From positions 1 through 49,768 of the forward strand of contig URAJ01000014.1 of the NCBI GenBank assembly GCA_900545715.1: 49,768 bases of DNA. The letters run 5' to 3'. Each line of letters begins with the position of its first letter. Positions within the stretch are counted from its first letter, which is position 1. The notes below the pieces were generated by a model. The model was not told the DNA's origin. It worked only from the letters and a program-made list of their open reading frames with translations, and did not search any database. Shown here piece after piece: positions 27,012-35,263 of the stretch. The position numbers and the translations under genes are program-made. This DNA is from an uncultured Opitutales bacterium. GTDB lineage: Bacteria; Verrucomicrobiota; Verrucomicrobiia; Opitutales; Intestinicryptomonadaceae.

Positions 27012-27779
27012 ATGAAATTTGAAAAATCCATCGTTCAGATTCTCAGCCCCTACGGCGAATGGCCCCATAAACTCGGAATGCAGCTCGTCGATGAAAGATC
27101 GCTCGAAAAAATGAAAAGAGCCGCGAGGTTTTCAACTCTCGTTGGCTGCGGAATCCCAATCTTTATCGGCCACCCTGACGAATCTCCGCGCTCAAAAGCC
27201 GTTCCGGTTGGAAAAATATCGCGCATATTCGGGCTCGGCGACGGAATCGCCGTGGAAGCCAAATACTCCGACGAAGCTTTTAGAAAAATCTCCGAAGGCA
27301 AGCTTAAATCTATGTCGCCGCGCTGGCGGATGGAGAAGCTTCCGGACGGAAAATTCAGGCCGGTAAAACTCATATCTGCGGGCCTTACAAACAACCCAAA
27401 TATCCCGGACAGCGGAAGAATCGTTAAGTCCCGCGAAGATGCGGCAACCAAAGCGCGAAGCAGTGCAAAGATAAAGGAGATAAAAAAAGCCGCAGCAGCT
27501 GCGCATGCGGCGGCGGCGCGCTCCGAAAAATGCGCCGCATCCGCAAAGGAGCTCAAAAATCTGTCGCGCGCGGCGGTTGTCGAGATGCGCATGAGGCTCG
27601 CAAAGGCTTCGCGCCCAAACTCCCCCGCCCCTCAAGACTCCCGCCCGCGCAAAATCTCCCCCAGAGAACTTGCCGAGCTTGCCTCAAAACGCTCGGCGGA
27701 ACTCGGAGAGCCATATCTGAAAAGCTTTTCCGCTATACGGAAACAATACGTTTTCACAACCCCTAAACAAAAGGAATAA
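27012..27779 (+). CDS. Mu I-like capsid maturation protease with scaffold tail
   Basis: 255 residues. The N-terminal 120 residues contain the Mu gpI-type protease words FIGHPDESPRSKAVPVGKI, GIAVEAKYSDEA, SMSPRWRMEKLPDG and LISAGLTNNPNIP. The rest is an Ala/Lys/Arg-rich helical tail (KARSSAKIKEIKKAAAAAHA) that would serve as the internal scaffold. In Mu-like phages this protein cleaves itself and the capsid scaffold during head assembly. The Mu minor head proteins F and G, normally between portal and protease, are missing here. Confidence 0.78.
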   Translation: MKFEKSIVQILSPYGEWPHKLGMQLVDERSLEKMKRAARFSTLVGCGIPIFIGHPDESPRSKAVPVGKISRIFGLGDGIAVEAKYSDEAFRKISEGKLKSMSPRWRMEKLPDGKFRPVKLISAGLTNNPNIPDSGRIVKSREDAATKARSSAKIKEIKKAAAAAHAAAARSEKCAASAKELKNLSRAAVVEMRMRLAKASRPNSPAPQDSRPRKISPRELAELASKRSAELGEPYLKSFSAIRKQYVFTTPKQKE

Positions 27780-27780
27780 A

Positions 27781-28470
27781 ATGAAAATAAACGAAAACAT
27801 TGCCTTTGCCCTTCGCTCTTTCAGGCGATTGGCAATAGGCAAATACGCCTTCTGCAACATAGCCGAAGGCACGCACGCGGGCTCGGTGACGATGAAGGCT
27901 TCCGAACCGATCGACTCGCAAAATCTGCTCGTCGCAGCGGGAGAAATCGAGGGAGAGTTCTCCGTCGCCTCGGCCTCAAAAAAACCTATTGGCGTTTGCC
28001 TCGACGAAGGCTCCGCAGGCGATATTATGAGCGTCGCCCTGCCCGGATGCGCCGAAAGCACCTTCGTCTGCAAGACTGCCGCTTCGGTATCTGCGGGCGA
28101 TTCCCTATATACCTCCGCCGGCGGAAAAGTCTCTCCGGTGGCCGCTGACGGCTCATACAAGGTAGGCGTCGCACTGTGTTCCGCGGCCTCCGGCTGCCCC
28201 GTTGAGATTGACCCTCAGGGCTTCGGAGAGCGCGCATGGCAAGTGTACTCGTGCGGCATATACGCTTGGACCGGCGCTTCTGCGACAGAAACGCTACAAT
28301 CCGCCGAGCTCACTTCGGACGATGTCGTGTTCGCCTCTATCACCTCCGCCGGTGGCTCGGCCAAATCCGTGTCCGCCGCAGCGTCGGAAAGCGGAATCAC
28401 ATTCACGCTCGACGCAAACGGAACTGCATCAGAAACAAAAATAGCGTGGATGATTCTGCGCAAAAACTAA
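27781..28470 (+). CDS. Capsid decoration-like protein (DUF2190-type N-domain)
   Basis: 229 residues, with AAAGGAATAAA directly before the ATG. Residues around 60-150 (FSVASASKKPIGVCLDEG, AASVSAGDSLYTSAGGKVSPVAADG, YKVGVALCSAASG) are the small beta-barrel typical of head decoration and DUF2190 proteins found between protease and major capsid protein. The last 80 residues form a second Ser/Ala/Thr-rich beta domain. A role in stabilising or decorating the capsid is inferred from this fold and from gene order. Confidence 0.6.
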   Translation: MKINENIAFALRSFRRLAIGKYAFCNIAEGTHAGSVTMKASEPIDSQNLLVAAGEIEGEFSVASASKKPIGVCLDEGSAGDIMSVALPGCAESTFVCKTAASVSAGDSLYTSAGGKVSPVAADGSYKVGVALCSAASGCPVEIDPQGFGERAWQVYSCGIYAWTGASATETLQSAELTSDDVVFASITSAGGSAKSVSAAASESGITFTLDANGTASETKIAWMILRKN

Positions 28471-28479
28471 GGCAAAAAT

Positions 28480-29400
28480 ATGTCAGAAATTATATCCGCA
28501 AACGAAAACAGATTCTCCGCGGGCAACTACTCGGAAGCTCTTACCGCATTCACTGTCGGATGGAACGACCCCGAAAACACCGCTAAAATCCTCGACTTCA
28601 TCGCCCCTCCCATCGCGGTCGGCAGAAGGTTTGAATTCAAGAGAAGCGACAACGCGCAGGCGTTCTATTCTGAAAGCGACGACGTCCGCGCAATTGGCGC
28701 CGAATTTAAGCGCGTAAGCTACTCAGGAGAATCCGTAAACGAAAAGACAATCAACAAAGGCCTTACAATACGCGTTGACCACGACGAAGTCGCCGGCGAC
28801 GACTGGCAGGAAAGATACGTCCAGATGCTGCTGCAAAGGCTCCTTAGAAACGAGCTCCGCCGCGCGGTTGCCGCAATAGACACAATCGCGGCGGCATCCG
28901 CTGAAACTAAGACCTGGAATGCCCAGTCCAACCCCGACGCCGACATAAGGGAAATGCTAATGCAAGCCGCCGACGAGAGCGGAGTGCGCCCAAACCGCCT
29001 GCTTTTCGGCGAAAGCGCATGGGACTTGCGCATGACGTCCCTCGAATCGCAAAACAGCGCGGTCGCATTCAAGGGCGCGGCAATGGCGAAAGAGGAACTT
29101 GCGGGCAAATTTATGCTCGACGCGTGCGAGGTATTGTCCTCCCGATACCAGTCGGCGCCGTCCGAAAAAAGCAAGATTCTCGGAGACTCCGTATTCGCGT
29201 TCTTCGCGCAAAACTCGCTGTCAAAAGACGAGCCTTCAAACCTCAAGCGCTTCTATACGCCAACGGAAGAAGGCGGCGCTTTCAGGGTTTACTGCGACGA
29301 ACACGCTAAGTACACCGACATCACAGTCGAACACTATTCGAGCATAGTCGCCACAAGCTCGCTTGGCGTTCGCAAACTCTCTGTCCAGAAAGGAGCGTAA
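28480..29400 (+). CDS. Major capsid protein, probable HK97 fold
   Basis: 306 residues. After a short N-arm, the order of elements fits an HK97-type capsid protein: AKILDFIAPPIAVGRRFEFK (start of the fold), KTINKGLTIRVDHDEV, a long helix EARYVQMLLQRLLRNELRRA-like (about residues 105-130), PNRLLFGESAWDLRM, and a C-terminal TDITVEHYSS segment. The position after protease and decoration genes fits Mu gpT. A strong hairpin without a T-run follows at 29408, as often seen after highly expressed capsid genes. Confidence 0.75.
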   Translation: MSEIISANENRFSAGNYSEALTAFTVGWNDPENTAKILDFIAPPIAVGRRFEFKRSDNAQAFYSESDDVRAIGAEFKRVSYSGESVNEKTINKGLTIRVDHDEVAGDDWQERYVQMLLQRLLRNELRRAVAAIDTIAAASAETKTWNAQSNPDADIREMLMQAADESGVRPNRLLFGESAWDLRMTSLESQNSAVAFKGAAMAKEELAGKFMLDACEVLSSRYQSAPSEKSKILGDSVFAFFAQNSLSKDEPSNLKRFYTPTEEGGAFRVYCDEHAKYTDITVEHYSSIVATSSLGVRKLSVQKGA

Positions 29401-29407
29401 TAAAATC

Positions 29408-29435
29408 GCGGGAGACGGATGAGTCCGCCTCCCGC
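29408..29435 (+). other. Strong hairpin between major capsid gene and connector gene
   Basis: GCGGGAGACGGA pairs with TCCGCCTCCCGC (11 of 12 pairs) across a TGAG loop. No T-tract follows, so it is not a classical terminator. It may act as an RNA-processing or mRNA-stabilising element that lets the capsid message outnumber the downstream message. Confidence 0.7.
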
Positions 29436-29447
29436 ACTCATATACTT

Positions 29448-29882
29448 ATGGACTGGATTAACATAACACCATCCGACCTCGAATGCGTACTAAACAAGCC
29501 GCAGCTCGACATATTGAAGGCGCAGTCGCTAAAAACTCCGGGAAGAGAGCCCGCCGCCGAAATTATAGACTCGATAGTTGTCCGAATACGCGCGGAAATC
29601 GCCGCCTCCGGGCTAAACTCAATCGACCCCGACCATTCGAGAATCCCCCCCGAACTCAAAGAATGCGCCCTGAGGCTCGCCGCCGAAGCCCTTCAAACGC
29701 GCCTGCCGCAAATGGAGCTAACCGAGCGCCAATGCAAACTTGCAGACATCGCGCGGGTTGCGCGAGGTGAGCTTCCGATAGGGGAGCCGCTCGTAGGCAT
29801 CAGGACCGGCCTTCCCAAAAAGGGCGCCCACTTCGGCACCGCCGCGCGAATCGCTACAAGGCGTTCTACAAGGGGGCTTTAA
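29448..29882 (+). CDS. Head-tail connector-like protein (Mu gp36/DUF1320-like)
   Basis: 144 residues, mostly helical. The layout (an early ITPSDLECVL segment, an IIDSIVVRIRAEIAASGL helix, a helix ending ALRLAAEALQTRLPQMELTERQC, then DIARVARGELPIGEPLV) resembles the DUF1320/gp36 connector family found right after the major capsid gene in Mu-like phages. The match is by pattern and position, so it is moderate. It is followed after 1 base by the next gene, consistent with one transcription unit. Confidence 0.6.
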   Translation: MDWINITPSDLECVLNKPQLDILKAQSLKTPGREPAAEIIDSIVVRIRAEIAASGLNSIDPDHSRIPPELKECALRLAAEALQTRLPQMELTERQCKLADIARVARGELPIGEPLVGIRTGLPKKGAHFGTAARIATRRSTRGL

Positions 29883-29883
29883 T

Positions 29884-30306
29884 ATGGGAACGCTCGAAAG
29901 ACTTCAACATGCCGTATGCGAGATTCTAAGCGCTATAAACGACTTGAAATTCGCATGCGTGCGCCTCCAAAACGATTTCTCCGACGCGGAAGGTTCGTCG
30001 GAGGGCCTCGAAATAAAAGTTCTCAGACCAATCCCCTTGTCCGCCTCAAAATACGCCGCGGGCCCGACATTTTCGGACGTTGAATTGAGGGTGGAGACAA
30101 TCCGCTCTAAGTTCGCCGCCCCGAATGCGCCCTCGCTGCTCACCGCCTGCGAAATCGTTTCCCGCGCCCTGCACGGCGCCAACGCCCCGCTTGAATGCGG
30201 ATATGGAAGAATCGCCCTATCCGAAAGTTCCCCATGGAAAGAGGAAGCCGAATCGCAATCGGATAAAATCACAATATGCTTTCGCGTGCAATCGGTACTG
30301 CAATGA
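29884..30306 (+). CDS. Phage structural protein, probable neck/tail-completion type
   Basis: 140 residues. A helical N-terminus (LERLQHAVCEILSAINDL) is followed by a beta-rich remainder. No family is recognised with certainty. In Mu-like gene order the next position after the connector is occupied by gp37-type tail completion proteins, which have the same size and layout (helix then beta sandwich). It overlaps the next gene by 4 bases (ATGA), so translation is coupled. Confidence 0.55.
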   Translation: MGTLERLQHAVCEILSAINDLKFACVRLQNDFSDAEGSSEGLEIKVLRPIPLSASKYAAGPTFSDVELRVETIRSKFAAPNAPSLLTACEIVSRALHGANAPLECGYGRIALSESSPWKEEAESQSDKITICFRVQSVLQ

Positions 30307-30686
30307 AAATAAGCGTCTCACAAACCGCGCTAAATCCCGGAGGGGAGGAGCCGAAAAACCTCCTCGTCAGGACAAAGCGCTCCACTAAAACAGAGTCTGC
30401 AATCAATTCGGAAAAAGCGCTCGTATTCGACCGCGGGAACTCCGCAATTACCGCGAGTTTCGAGATTGAGCGTGCGCATAAAACACCGGCTGCGGCGGAA
30501 TTATTCGCGCTCTCGCATGCGGAAAAAATACAGGCCCTGCTACCGGCGGACCTGAATTTCGAGACTGGCGAAAACAAAAAAATTTCTCTTCCGCAATGCG
30601 TTCTGTCGGAAATACGGATTTCCGTGGACGGCTCCGTGACAAACTCAAGATACGAATTTAAGGCAAGAAAGGCAAACTATGAATAA
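30303..30686 (+). CDS. Small phage tail-associated protein, unknown
   Basis: 127 residues starting at the ATG at 30303 that overlaps the previous stop. It is beta-rich with a recognisable pattern: SAITASFEIERAHKTPAAAE near the middle, LPQCVLSEIRISVDG near the end and YEFKA at the tail. This resembles small proteins found just before the hub gene in other compact phage clusters, but I know no function for them. The next gene starts inside its last three codons (8-base overlap), which supports a real operon gene. Confidence 0.6.
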   Translation: MKISVSQTALNPGGEEPKNLLVRTKRSTKTESAINSEKALVFDRGNSAITASFEIERAHKTPAAAELFALSHAEKIQALLPADLNFETGENKKISLPQCVLSEIRISVDGSVTNSRYEFKARKANYE

Positions 30687-30828
30687 CGAAGACATCGAAA
30701 ACGCCGTGGACGCGGCTCTCGAAGAAATACGCAAGCAGCTCGACTCGCTCGAAAGAAGCATTTCCAGCATTGAATCTACAATATCGGAAATATCGTCGCA
30801 GCTTGAAAATCTAAAATCCGGAATGTAA
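30679..30828 (+). CDS. 49-residue coiled-coil protein
   Basis: A small gene of 49 codons (MNNEDIENAV start, LKSGM end). Its start overlaps the previous gene by 8 bases and its stop lies 3 bases before the hub gene. The sequence is a continuous amphipathic helix with heptad spacing (LEEIRKQLDSLERSISSIES), so a trimeric or dimeric coiled coil is likely. Packing between two coupled genes and absence of internal stops argue that it is real. It might be a spike, chaperone or assembly factor. Confidence 0.6.
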   Translation: MNNEDIENAVDAALEEIRKQLDSLERSISSIESTISEISSQLENLKSGM

Positions 30829-30831
30829 GAT

Positions 30832-32562
30832 ATGCAAATAATTGTCAGGCATAGCGGAGAGGATATTCCCATTGAAAATCTGTCGCTTTCTGAGGCGGTA
30901 ATTATCCGCAAGAAGTCGGCCACCGACGAATTCCGCGCAAAGTTCACAGATCCCGCAGGCGCAAACCCTTTTTCGACCGGCGAAACAATAGAAATATACT
31001 CGGACGGAATCCGGAAATTTAGGGGACGCATTGCGCGGCTCGACACCACTCTCGGCGGCGATGACGACTCTGTTTCAATGACCGCGAAAGGGCCGTGGTT
31101 CGACCTTGAAAGCATAGTATATCAGCAAACGTGGAAGGCCGCCCGCCAAAATAGCTCCGGCGCCGTATTGCTCGAAGACTGCGTGAGGAGCAAAATCGTT
31201 CTCGGGCAGGATTCCCAATCCAACAAAATCGACGCCGCCACACAACTCTACGACATTTTTAACTATGCCATTTCGAAAGGCGCGGAATTTTCCATTGGCA
31301 ACATTGTCGCCGCCGCAGATATCCCCCTTGACGAAGCCAAAGATTTGTCGTGCGCAGAGGCGGTATCGCGCATTTTAAAATGGATGCCCGACACGGGCGT
31401 TTACTTTGACTATTCAGCCCCAGGGTTTCCGGAACTGTCGGTTCTGCCGCGCGGAAACCTCGCTACGCAAACGGTTGATATATCATCTGGAAACGTAAAA
31501 AGCGTAAAAGTTGGCCCGCGCCCCGATCTCCAAGTTTCATCAGTCTCCATAAAGTACGAAAGCGAACATTCCGACGGCGACAACTCATGGCTCACTGTCA
31601 CCGAAGACAACTATCCGCCAAATTCGGAATACGGCGGCAAAAACGCAGTTGTAATGAGCGTGGAGTTGGCGGGATATAAAGGCTCATGCCAAATATACGA
31701 AATAGAGTGCCAGTCGATTCAACTAAACAGCCCGCAATGGTGGCGCAATAGAATTCCGGCATTGTCGGAAGCGGAAGATCTCGAAGTGCTTTCATCGGAA
31801 AGAGAGGAAGGCAGCCTAAAACTTCCGCGATTCCTTGCGTCGGGGACTATCCACCCGTCAATGAACTTTTCGGCGGAGCGGGAGCGCGTTGACGCAGTTG
31901 TAAAATACACAGACGCCGACGGCTCCGTGGTTAAGAAAAATATAGGAGTGAGATTTGTGACGACAAACGCATCAACCGGTACATACGCCGTGCGTTCGGC
32001 CTCCCAATACGCCGAACCCGTCCCAAGCGGACTTGCAAAAGCAATCTACGACGCCTCCTCCGCTCCGCAATACGAAGGCGCCGTCGAAATATTTGGCGGC
32101 GACGCGGCAGACTTCGCCGCGGCAAAAATCTGCCTCTCAGGAGGAAATAGCGAATGGCTTTCAATGAATTCCCCCGTGTATTCGGCAAGCGAAAATCTCT
32201 CCGACAATACCCTCACAGTAAAATTCGGCCCACCAACCCACCTTTATCCTGACAGGATTGCGGAAATGTTCAGAATCGGCAGGCCAAGAGTCGTTCCGTA
32301 TTCGAGCAACGCAAAAAGCGGCGGGATATCGGCGTCGAGCAGGGTTTATTTTTCAGGAGTTAATTCCGAAAACGACGGCGGCCAGGGCGACACTTCCTAT
32401 TTAAAGTTTGTAGTCACCCAAGACGAGCAGGGTTCAATAGAGCTCGACAGCGAATCTATAAAAAAGGGAAACACTGCAAAGATGCGCGAGATATACGTCA
32501 CAAAAAACGCGCGCCTTGCAAAAGCTAACGCGCTTATGACCGACCCCGAGGAAGTGGAATAG
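30832..32562 (+). CDS. Tail-hub/baseplate-like protein
   Basis: 576 residues, the largest product of the cluster. The N-terminal domain (FRAKFTDPAGANPFSTGETI, IRKFRGRIARLDTTLGG, VSMTAKGPWFDLESIVYQQT) has the plan of phage hub proteins such as gp27/gpD-like proteins, which ring the tail tip and carry a split-barrel. The middle has DEAKDLSCAEAVSRILKWMPDTG, typical of the lytic-arm domain of hubs. The C-terminal 200 residues are beta-rich (PPTHLYPDRIAEMFRIGR). No muramidase motif is visible. The hub assignment is by pattern, so moderate. Confidence 0.6.
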   Translation: MQIIVRHSGEDIPIENLSLSEAVIIRKKSATDEFRAKFTDPAGANPFSTGETIEIYSDGIRKFRGRIARLDTTLGGDDDSVSMTAKGPWFDLESIVYQQTWKAARQNSSGAVLLEDCVRSKIVLGQDSQSNKIDAATQLYDIFNYAISKGAEFSIGNIVAAADIPLDEAKDLSCAEAVSRILKWMPDTGVYFDYSAPGFPELSVLPRGNLATQTVDISSGNVKSVKVGPRPDLQVSSVSIKYESEHSDGDNSWLTVTEDNYPPNSEYGGKNAVVMSVELAGYKGSCQIYEIECQSIQLNSPQWWRNRIPALSEAEDLEVLSSEREEGSLKLPRFLASGTIHPSMNFSAERERVDAVVKYTDADGSVVKKNIGVRFVTTNASTGTYAVRSASQYAEPVPSGLAKAIYDASSAPQYEGAVEIFGGDAADFAAAKICLSGGNSEWLSMNSPVYSASENLSDNTLTVKFGPPTHLYPDRIAEMFRIGRPRVVPYSSNAKSGGISASSRVYFSGVNSENDGGQGDTSYLKFVVTQDEQGSIELDSESIKKGNTAKMREIYVTKNARLAKANALMTDPEEVE

Positions 32563-32564
32563 AC

Positions 32565-33251
32565 ATGAAAAGATTTATATATCCGTCACCATTCCCGACT
32601 CCCCCCATAGAGAGGCAATTACCCGAAGAACAGGTTTCGCTCGGACCGTTTACGCTCGCGGAAGCAGTAAGAATATTTTGGTCTCTAAAAAGTCTCGACC
32701 TCGATATGAGCCTGACTGTGAATTATGCGACAGAATATGGCGACCCCCTGAATATAAAAGCCCATTATAACGACCTCCACCCGTCTGCGGACAGCATCGC
32801 CGCCCGCGAGCCCTACCGCCGCTGCACAGCTCCCCCGCTTTCCATACTAACTATGGAACGCGACCAATACACACCTCATTACGGATTCACTCTTGAATAC
32901 CCCATAATGCTGCCGCAAGAAAATCCCTCAGATGACTACGCCGACAGAATGTTTGCCTTCCCTCTCGACATATACTTTGGAGAAGAGCTTGTTTTATTGT
33001 CGAGCCATTCCCTTTACGGGCCCGACCATTTGCTCGATTTGGCGGGGACAGTTCCGATAACGATATTCGGAAAGACAACCGACATTTTCTTGTTGGTGAG
33101 CAAAAGCATTACCGAAGCTCCGGAAGGCGTAAGCGCCTCTTATTCGGCTAGCGCCACAATCACCCCCGTATTCGACGAGTCCGAATTGGAGCCCGAAATT
33201 ACAGGCGAACCGAATCCCGCAGAGTCAGGCGGAAACAGCCCTAATTTGTAA
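32565..33251 (+). CDS. Phage-cluster protein, unknown (adaptor or fibre-like)
   Basis: 228 residues with no family I can name. It starts 2 bases after the hub gene stops. It is rich in aromatic residues and Pro (KRFIYPSPFPTPPIERQLPE start) with a mixed beta region and a disordered acidic C-terminus (DESELEPEITGEPNPAESGG). The coupling to the hub gene points to a partner of the particle tip. No signal peptide or membrane helix is seen. Confidence 0.5.
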   Translation: MKRFIYPSPFPTPPIERQLPEEQVSLGPFTLAEAVRIFWSLKSLDLDMSLTVNYATEYGDPLNIKAHYNDLHPSADSIAAREPYRRCTAPPLSILTMERDQYTPHYGFTLEYPIMLPQENPSDDYADRMFAFPLDIYFGEELVLLSSHSLYGPDHLLDLAGTVPITIFGKTTDIFLLVSKSITEAPEGVSASYSASATITPVFDESELEPEITGEPNPAESGGNSPNL

Positions 33252-33261
33252 AAATAAATAA

Positions 33262-33378
33262 ATGCAAAACGCGCTTTCACGAAGCGAGCGCGCGCAAAGA
33301 TTTTCCGCTGCGTCTCTGTTTGGGAATCAACGCAAAATTGCCAATGCCGTTTTTTTGGGTCAGCAACATATTGAATAA
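33262..33378 (+). CDS. Possible small protein at the end of the capsid cluster
   Basis: A 38-codon frame (MQNALSRSERAQRFSAASLF start) follows the last large gene by 10 bases and ends 28 bases before the terminator. No ribosome binding site is visible, so the evidence is only its position, length and normal composition. It may be spurious. Confidence 0.35.
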   Translation: MQNALSRSERAQRFSAASLFGNQRKIANAVFLGQQHIE

Positions 33379-33406
33379 ATAAAAAACTTAAAAAAGGGAA
33401 AATAGG

Positions 33407-33439
33407 AAAGCCCGCGCTTTATTACGCGGGCTTTTTTTT
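33407..33439 (+). terminator. Strong terminator closing the capsid-cluster operon
   Basis: AAAGCCCGCG (33407-33416) pairs perfectly with CGCGGGCTTT (33425-33434) across an 8-base loop and runs into a T9 tract. With no other terminator from 25802 on, the cluster looks like a single transcription unit. Confidence 0.9.
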
Positions 33440-33531
33440 GATTTCAAAAATTGCCCGAAAGTTTCGAGTGTTCTGCCTTTGCACTCTACGCGATATTTTG
33501 CGGCGCCACTAAACCAACATAGCAAAATATC

Positions 33532-35103
33532 TTATCTCTTGCGGCGGCGCACGGCGGCAAGCGCGAAGGCGGCAGCCGCTAAAACCGCCGCAATATGCGC
33601 GGGCTCGGGAACGGTTGTAAACTCCGCCACAAGTGCATTGTCCCTTATAAACAGGTTTGCAAATATTCCGTCGCCCAAGTCTTCGGCTATAAAATCCGAT
33701 TCTTTCATATTCGTGCTACCAAAAGTTATCAATTCGTACTCTATCGAATCTCCGCCGCTCGCAAGTATCCATTCGCGTATGTCGTAGGTATCGACGTCAA
33801 ATTCGACATTTATTTCCCCAAGCCCAGATTTCGTCAGCGCACCGCTGATTTCTATTTTATCTGCGGATAATTTTGTAATGGTAAATTCTATCGTTCCGCG
33901 GTCGAATGTCGCTGTCTCAAACGCCAACTTTCCAGTATCGCCCGCTGTCAACGACGATATTTCAAGCCTTCCGCCGGTTCCGGAAATTGTCAGGTTGCCG
34001 TTCACCATTCCATCGTACGTCGCAAAATCAAGCGTGCCGTTCTTGACAGTCACAGAGGAAATTGCGGCAGCCTCGGCTACAACTCCGCCGTCGTACTCTG
34101 CATGTCCGCCTTCTTTTATATATAGTGACTGCCTGCCGCTTTGCGCGTCGGCAGCGTCCATTATCACATTAAAAGTGTTGTCGGAATCAACTCTTGAAGC
34201 GTATGTACCGGTGTACGTAAACGCTTCGGAATTTGTAAATTTTAAATTAACCATTCCGTTGAGACCATACATTGTCTGCAAAGCGCCACTGCCTTTCAAA
34301 CCGCCTATTGAAATATCGGAAACCGCATATTCCATGTTGGTATTCGTTAACATATCCCAAATTCTGGTTCCTGACCTATTTTCAGTCATATCGACATATC
34401 CGCCGACCTTAAATACGGGAGAAAAAGTCGCGAATGTTATCAAGTCATTCGTTTCCCTGTCGGGGCTGGTGTACAAGTCTTCCAGTAAAACATTCCCTTT
34501 TACTTCAAAACTTCCCCCCAAGGCATTCGTATTGCCTATAAAAAATTTCAAGCCGGTCGCTCCAAATCCAGGGGCGTCTTCCGATGGCGATGGCGTTGAA
34601 TTGACGAGCCTGAAATCTCCCTCTATGGATATAGAAGTTGTAGTTCCCCCTTCCATATAAATTCTTACATCCGGAGACCACCATTTTCCCTGGCTATTTA
34701 CTGTTATGTTCATGTCGCCGCCGACATTTAACTTATGTTCCTCCGCAACCAGAAGAACACTATATCGGCTATTCACTATTGTTATATTCGCCGTATAATT
34801 ATGTATATTCCACGTATTAGCATCGTAACCAAATACAAGGCACTCGTCCTTGGTAATTGCGTCGGAACTTATATAGAGATTATTATTCGGCGAGTTCACA
34901 ACTCCGTCAAAAACCTCTCCGTCCGGTGAGCCCACATTCCAAGCCGCGGGATTTTGCATATAGCGGTCCGCAGACCAGCCGGTCGTGTTGAGATCTTTAT
35001 TGTAGTACAAGTCGGTGTAGGTTGTCTGCTCTTGTGCGTGTAGAACAGCTGGGCACACTGCGGCAAGCGCAATTAAAAACTTAACGCAAGATAGTTTGTA
35101 CAT
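33532..35103 (-). CDS. Secreted beta-rich autotransporter-like protein with PEP-CTERM tail
   Basis: 523 residues from the ATG at 35103. A signal peptide (VKFLIALAAVCPAVLHAQE) is followed by a long run of short beta repeats (LNVGGDMNITVNSQG, ISIEGDFRLVN, FEVKGNVLLEDL, VNGNLTISGTGG). The tail VPEPAHIAAVLAAAAFALAAV with RRRKR is a PEP-CTERM sorting signal. The order of elements (GGLKGSG, then NLKFTNS, a GRQSLYIKEGGHAEYDGG-like block, then KISG-type repeats) parallels the protein at 22145, which indicates duplication. It lies on the opposite strand on the other side of the capsid cluster. Confidence 0.82.
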   Translation of the reverse strand: MYKLSCVKFLIALAAVCPAVLHAQEQTTYTDLYYNKDLNTTGWSADRYMQNPAAWNVGSPDGEVFDGVVNSPNNNLYISSDAITKDECLVFGYDANTWNIHNYTANITIVNSRYSVLLVAEEHKLNVGGDMNITVNSQGKWWSPDVRIYMEGGTTTSISIEGDFRLVNSTPSPSEDAPGFGATGLKFFIGNTNALGGSFEVKGNVLLEDLYTSPDRETNDLITFATFSPVFKVGGYVDMTENRSGTRIWDMLTNTNMEYAVSDISIGGLKGSGALQTMYGLNGMVNLKFTNSEAFTYTGTYASRVDSDNTFNVIMDAADAQSGRQSLYIKEGGHAEYDGGVVAEAAAISSVTVKNGTLDFATYDGMVNGNLTISGTGGRLEISSLTAGDTGKLAFETATFDRGTIEFTITKLSADKIEISGALTKSGLGEINVEFDVDTYDIREWILASGGDSIEYELITFGSTNMKESDFIAEDLGDGIFANLFIRDNALVAEFTTVPEPAHIAAVLAAAAFALAAVRRRKR

Positions 35104-35212
35104 ACGGCATAAATAATTTATATTTATATAATGCCAAAACCATATGAATGTCAATACATTTTAAAAGATAAGTATCTAATTATTATTTCATTCCAGTTAC
35201 GTTTAACTACGA

Positions 35213-35240
35213 AAAAGCGCAGGGATTATTTCCCTGCGCC
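35213..35240 (-). terminator. Rho-independent terminator of the third PEP-CTERM gene
   Basis: On the minus strand GGCGCAGGGA pairs with TCCCTGCGC(T), followed by TTTTT. It lies 24 bases after the stop of the gene at 35264. Confidence 0.85.
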
Positions 35241-35263
35241 AAGAAATAATATTACATACCAAA

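Noticed and set aside
29408..29435. Terminator inside the capsid operon
   Set aside because: No T-tract follows the stem, and the downstream genes have no obvious promoter of their own.
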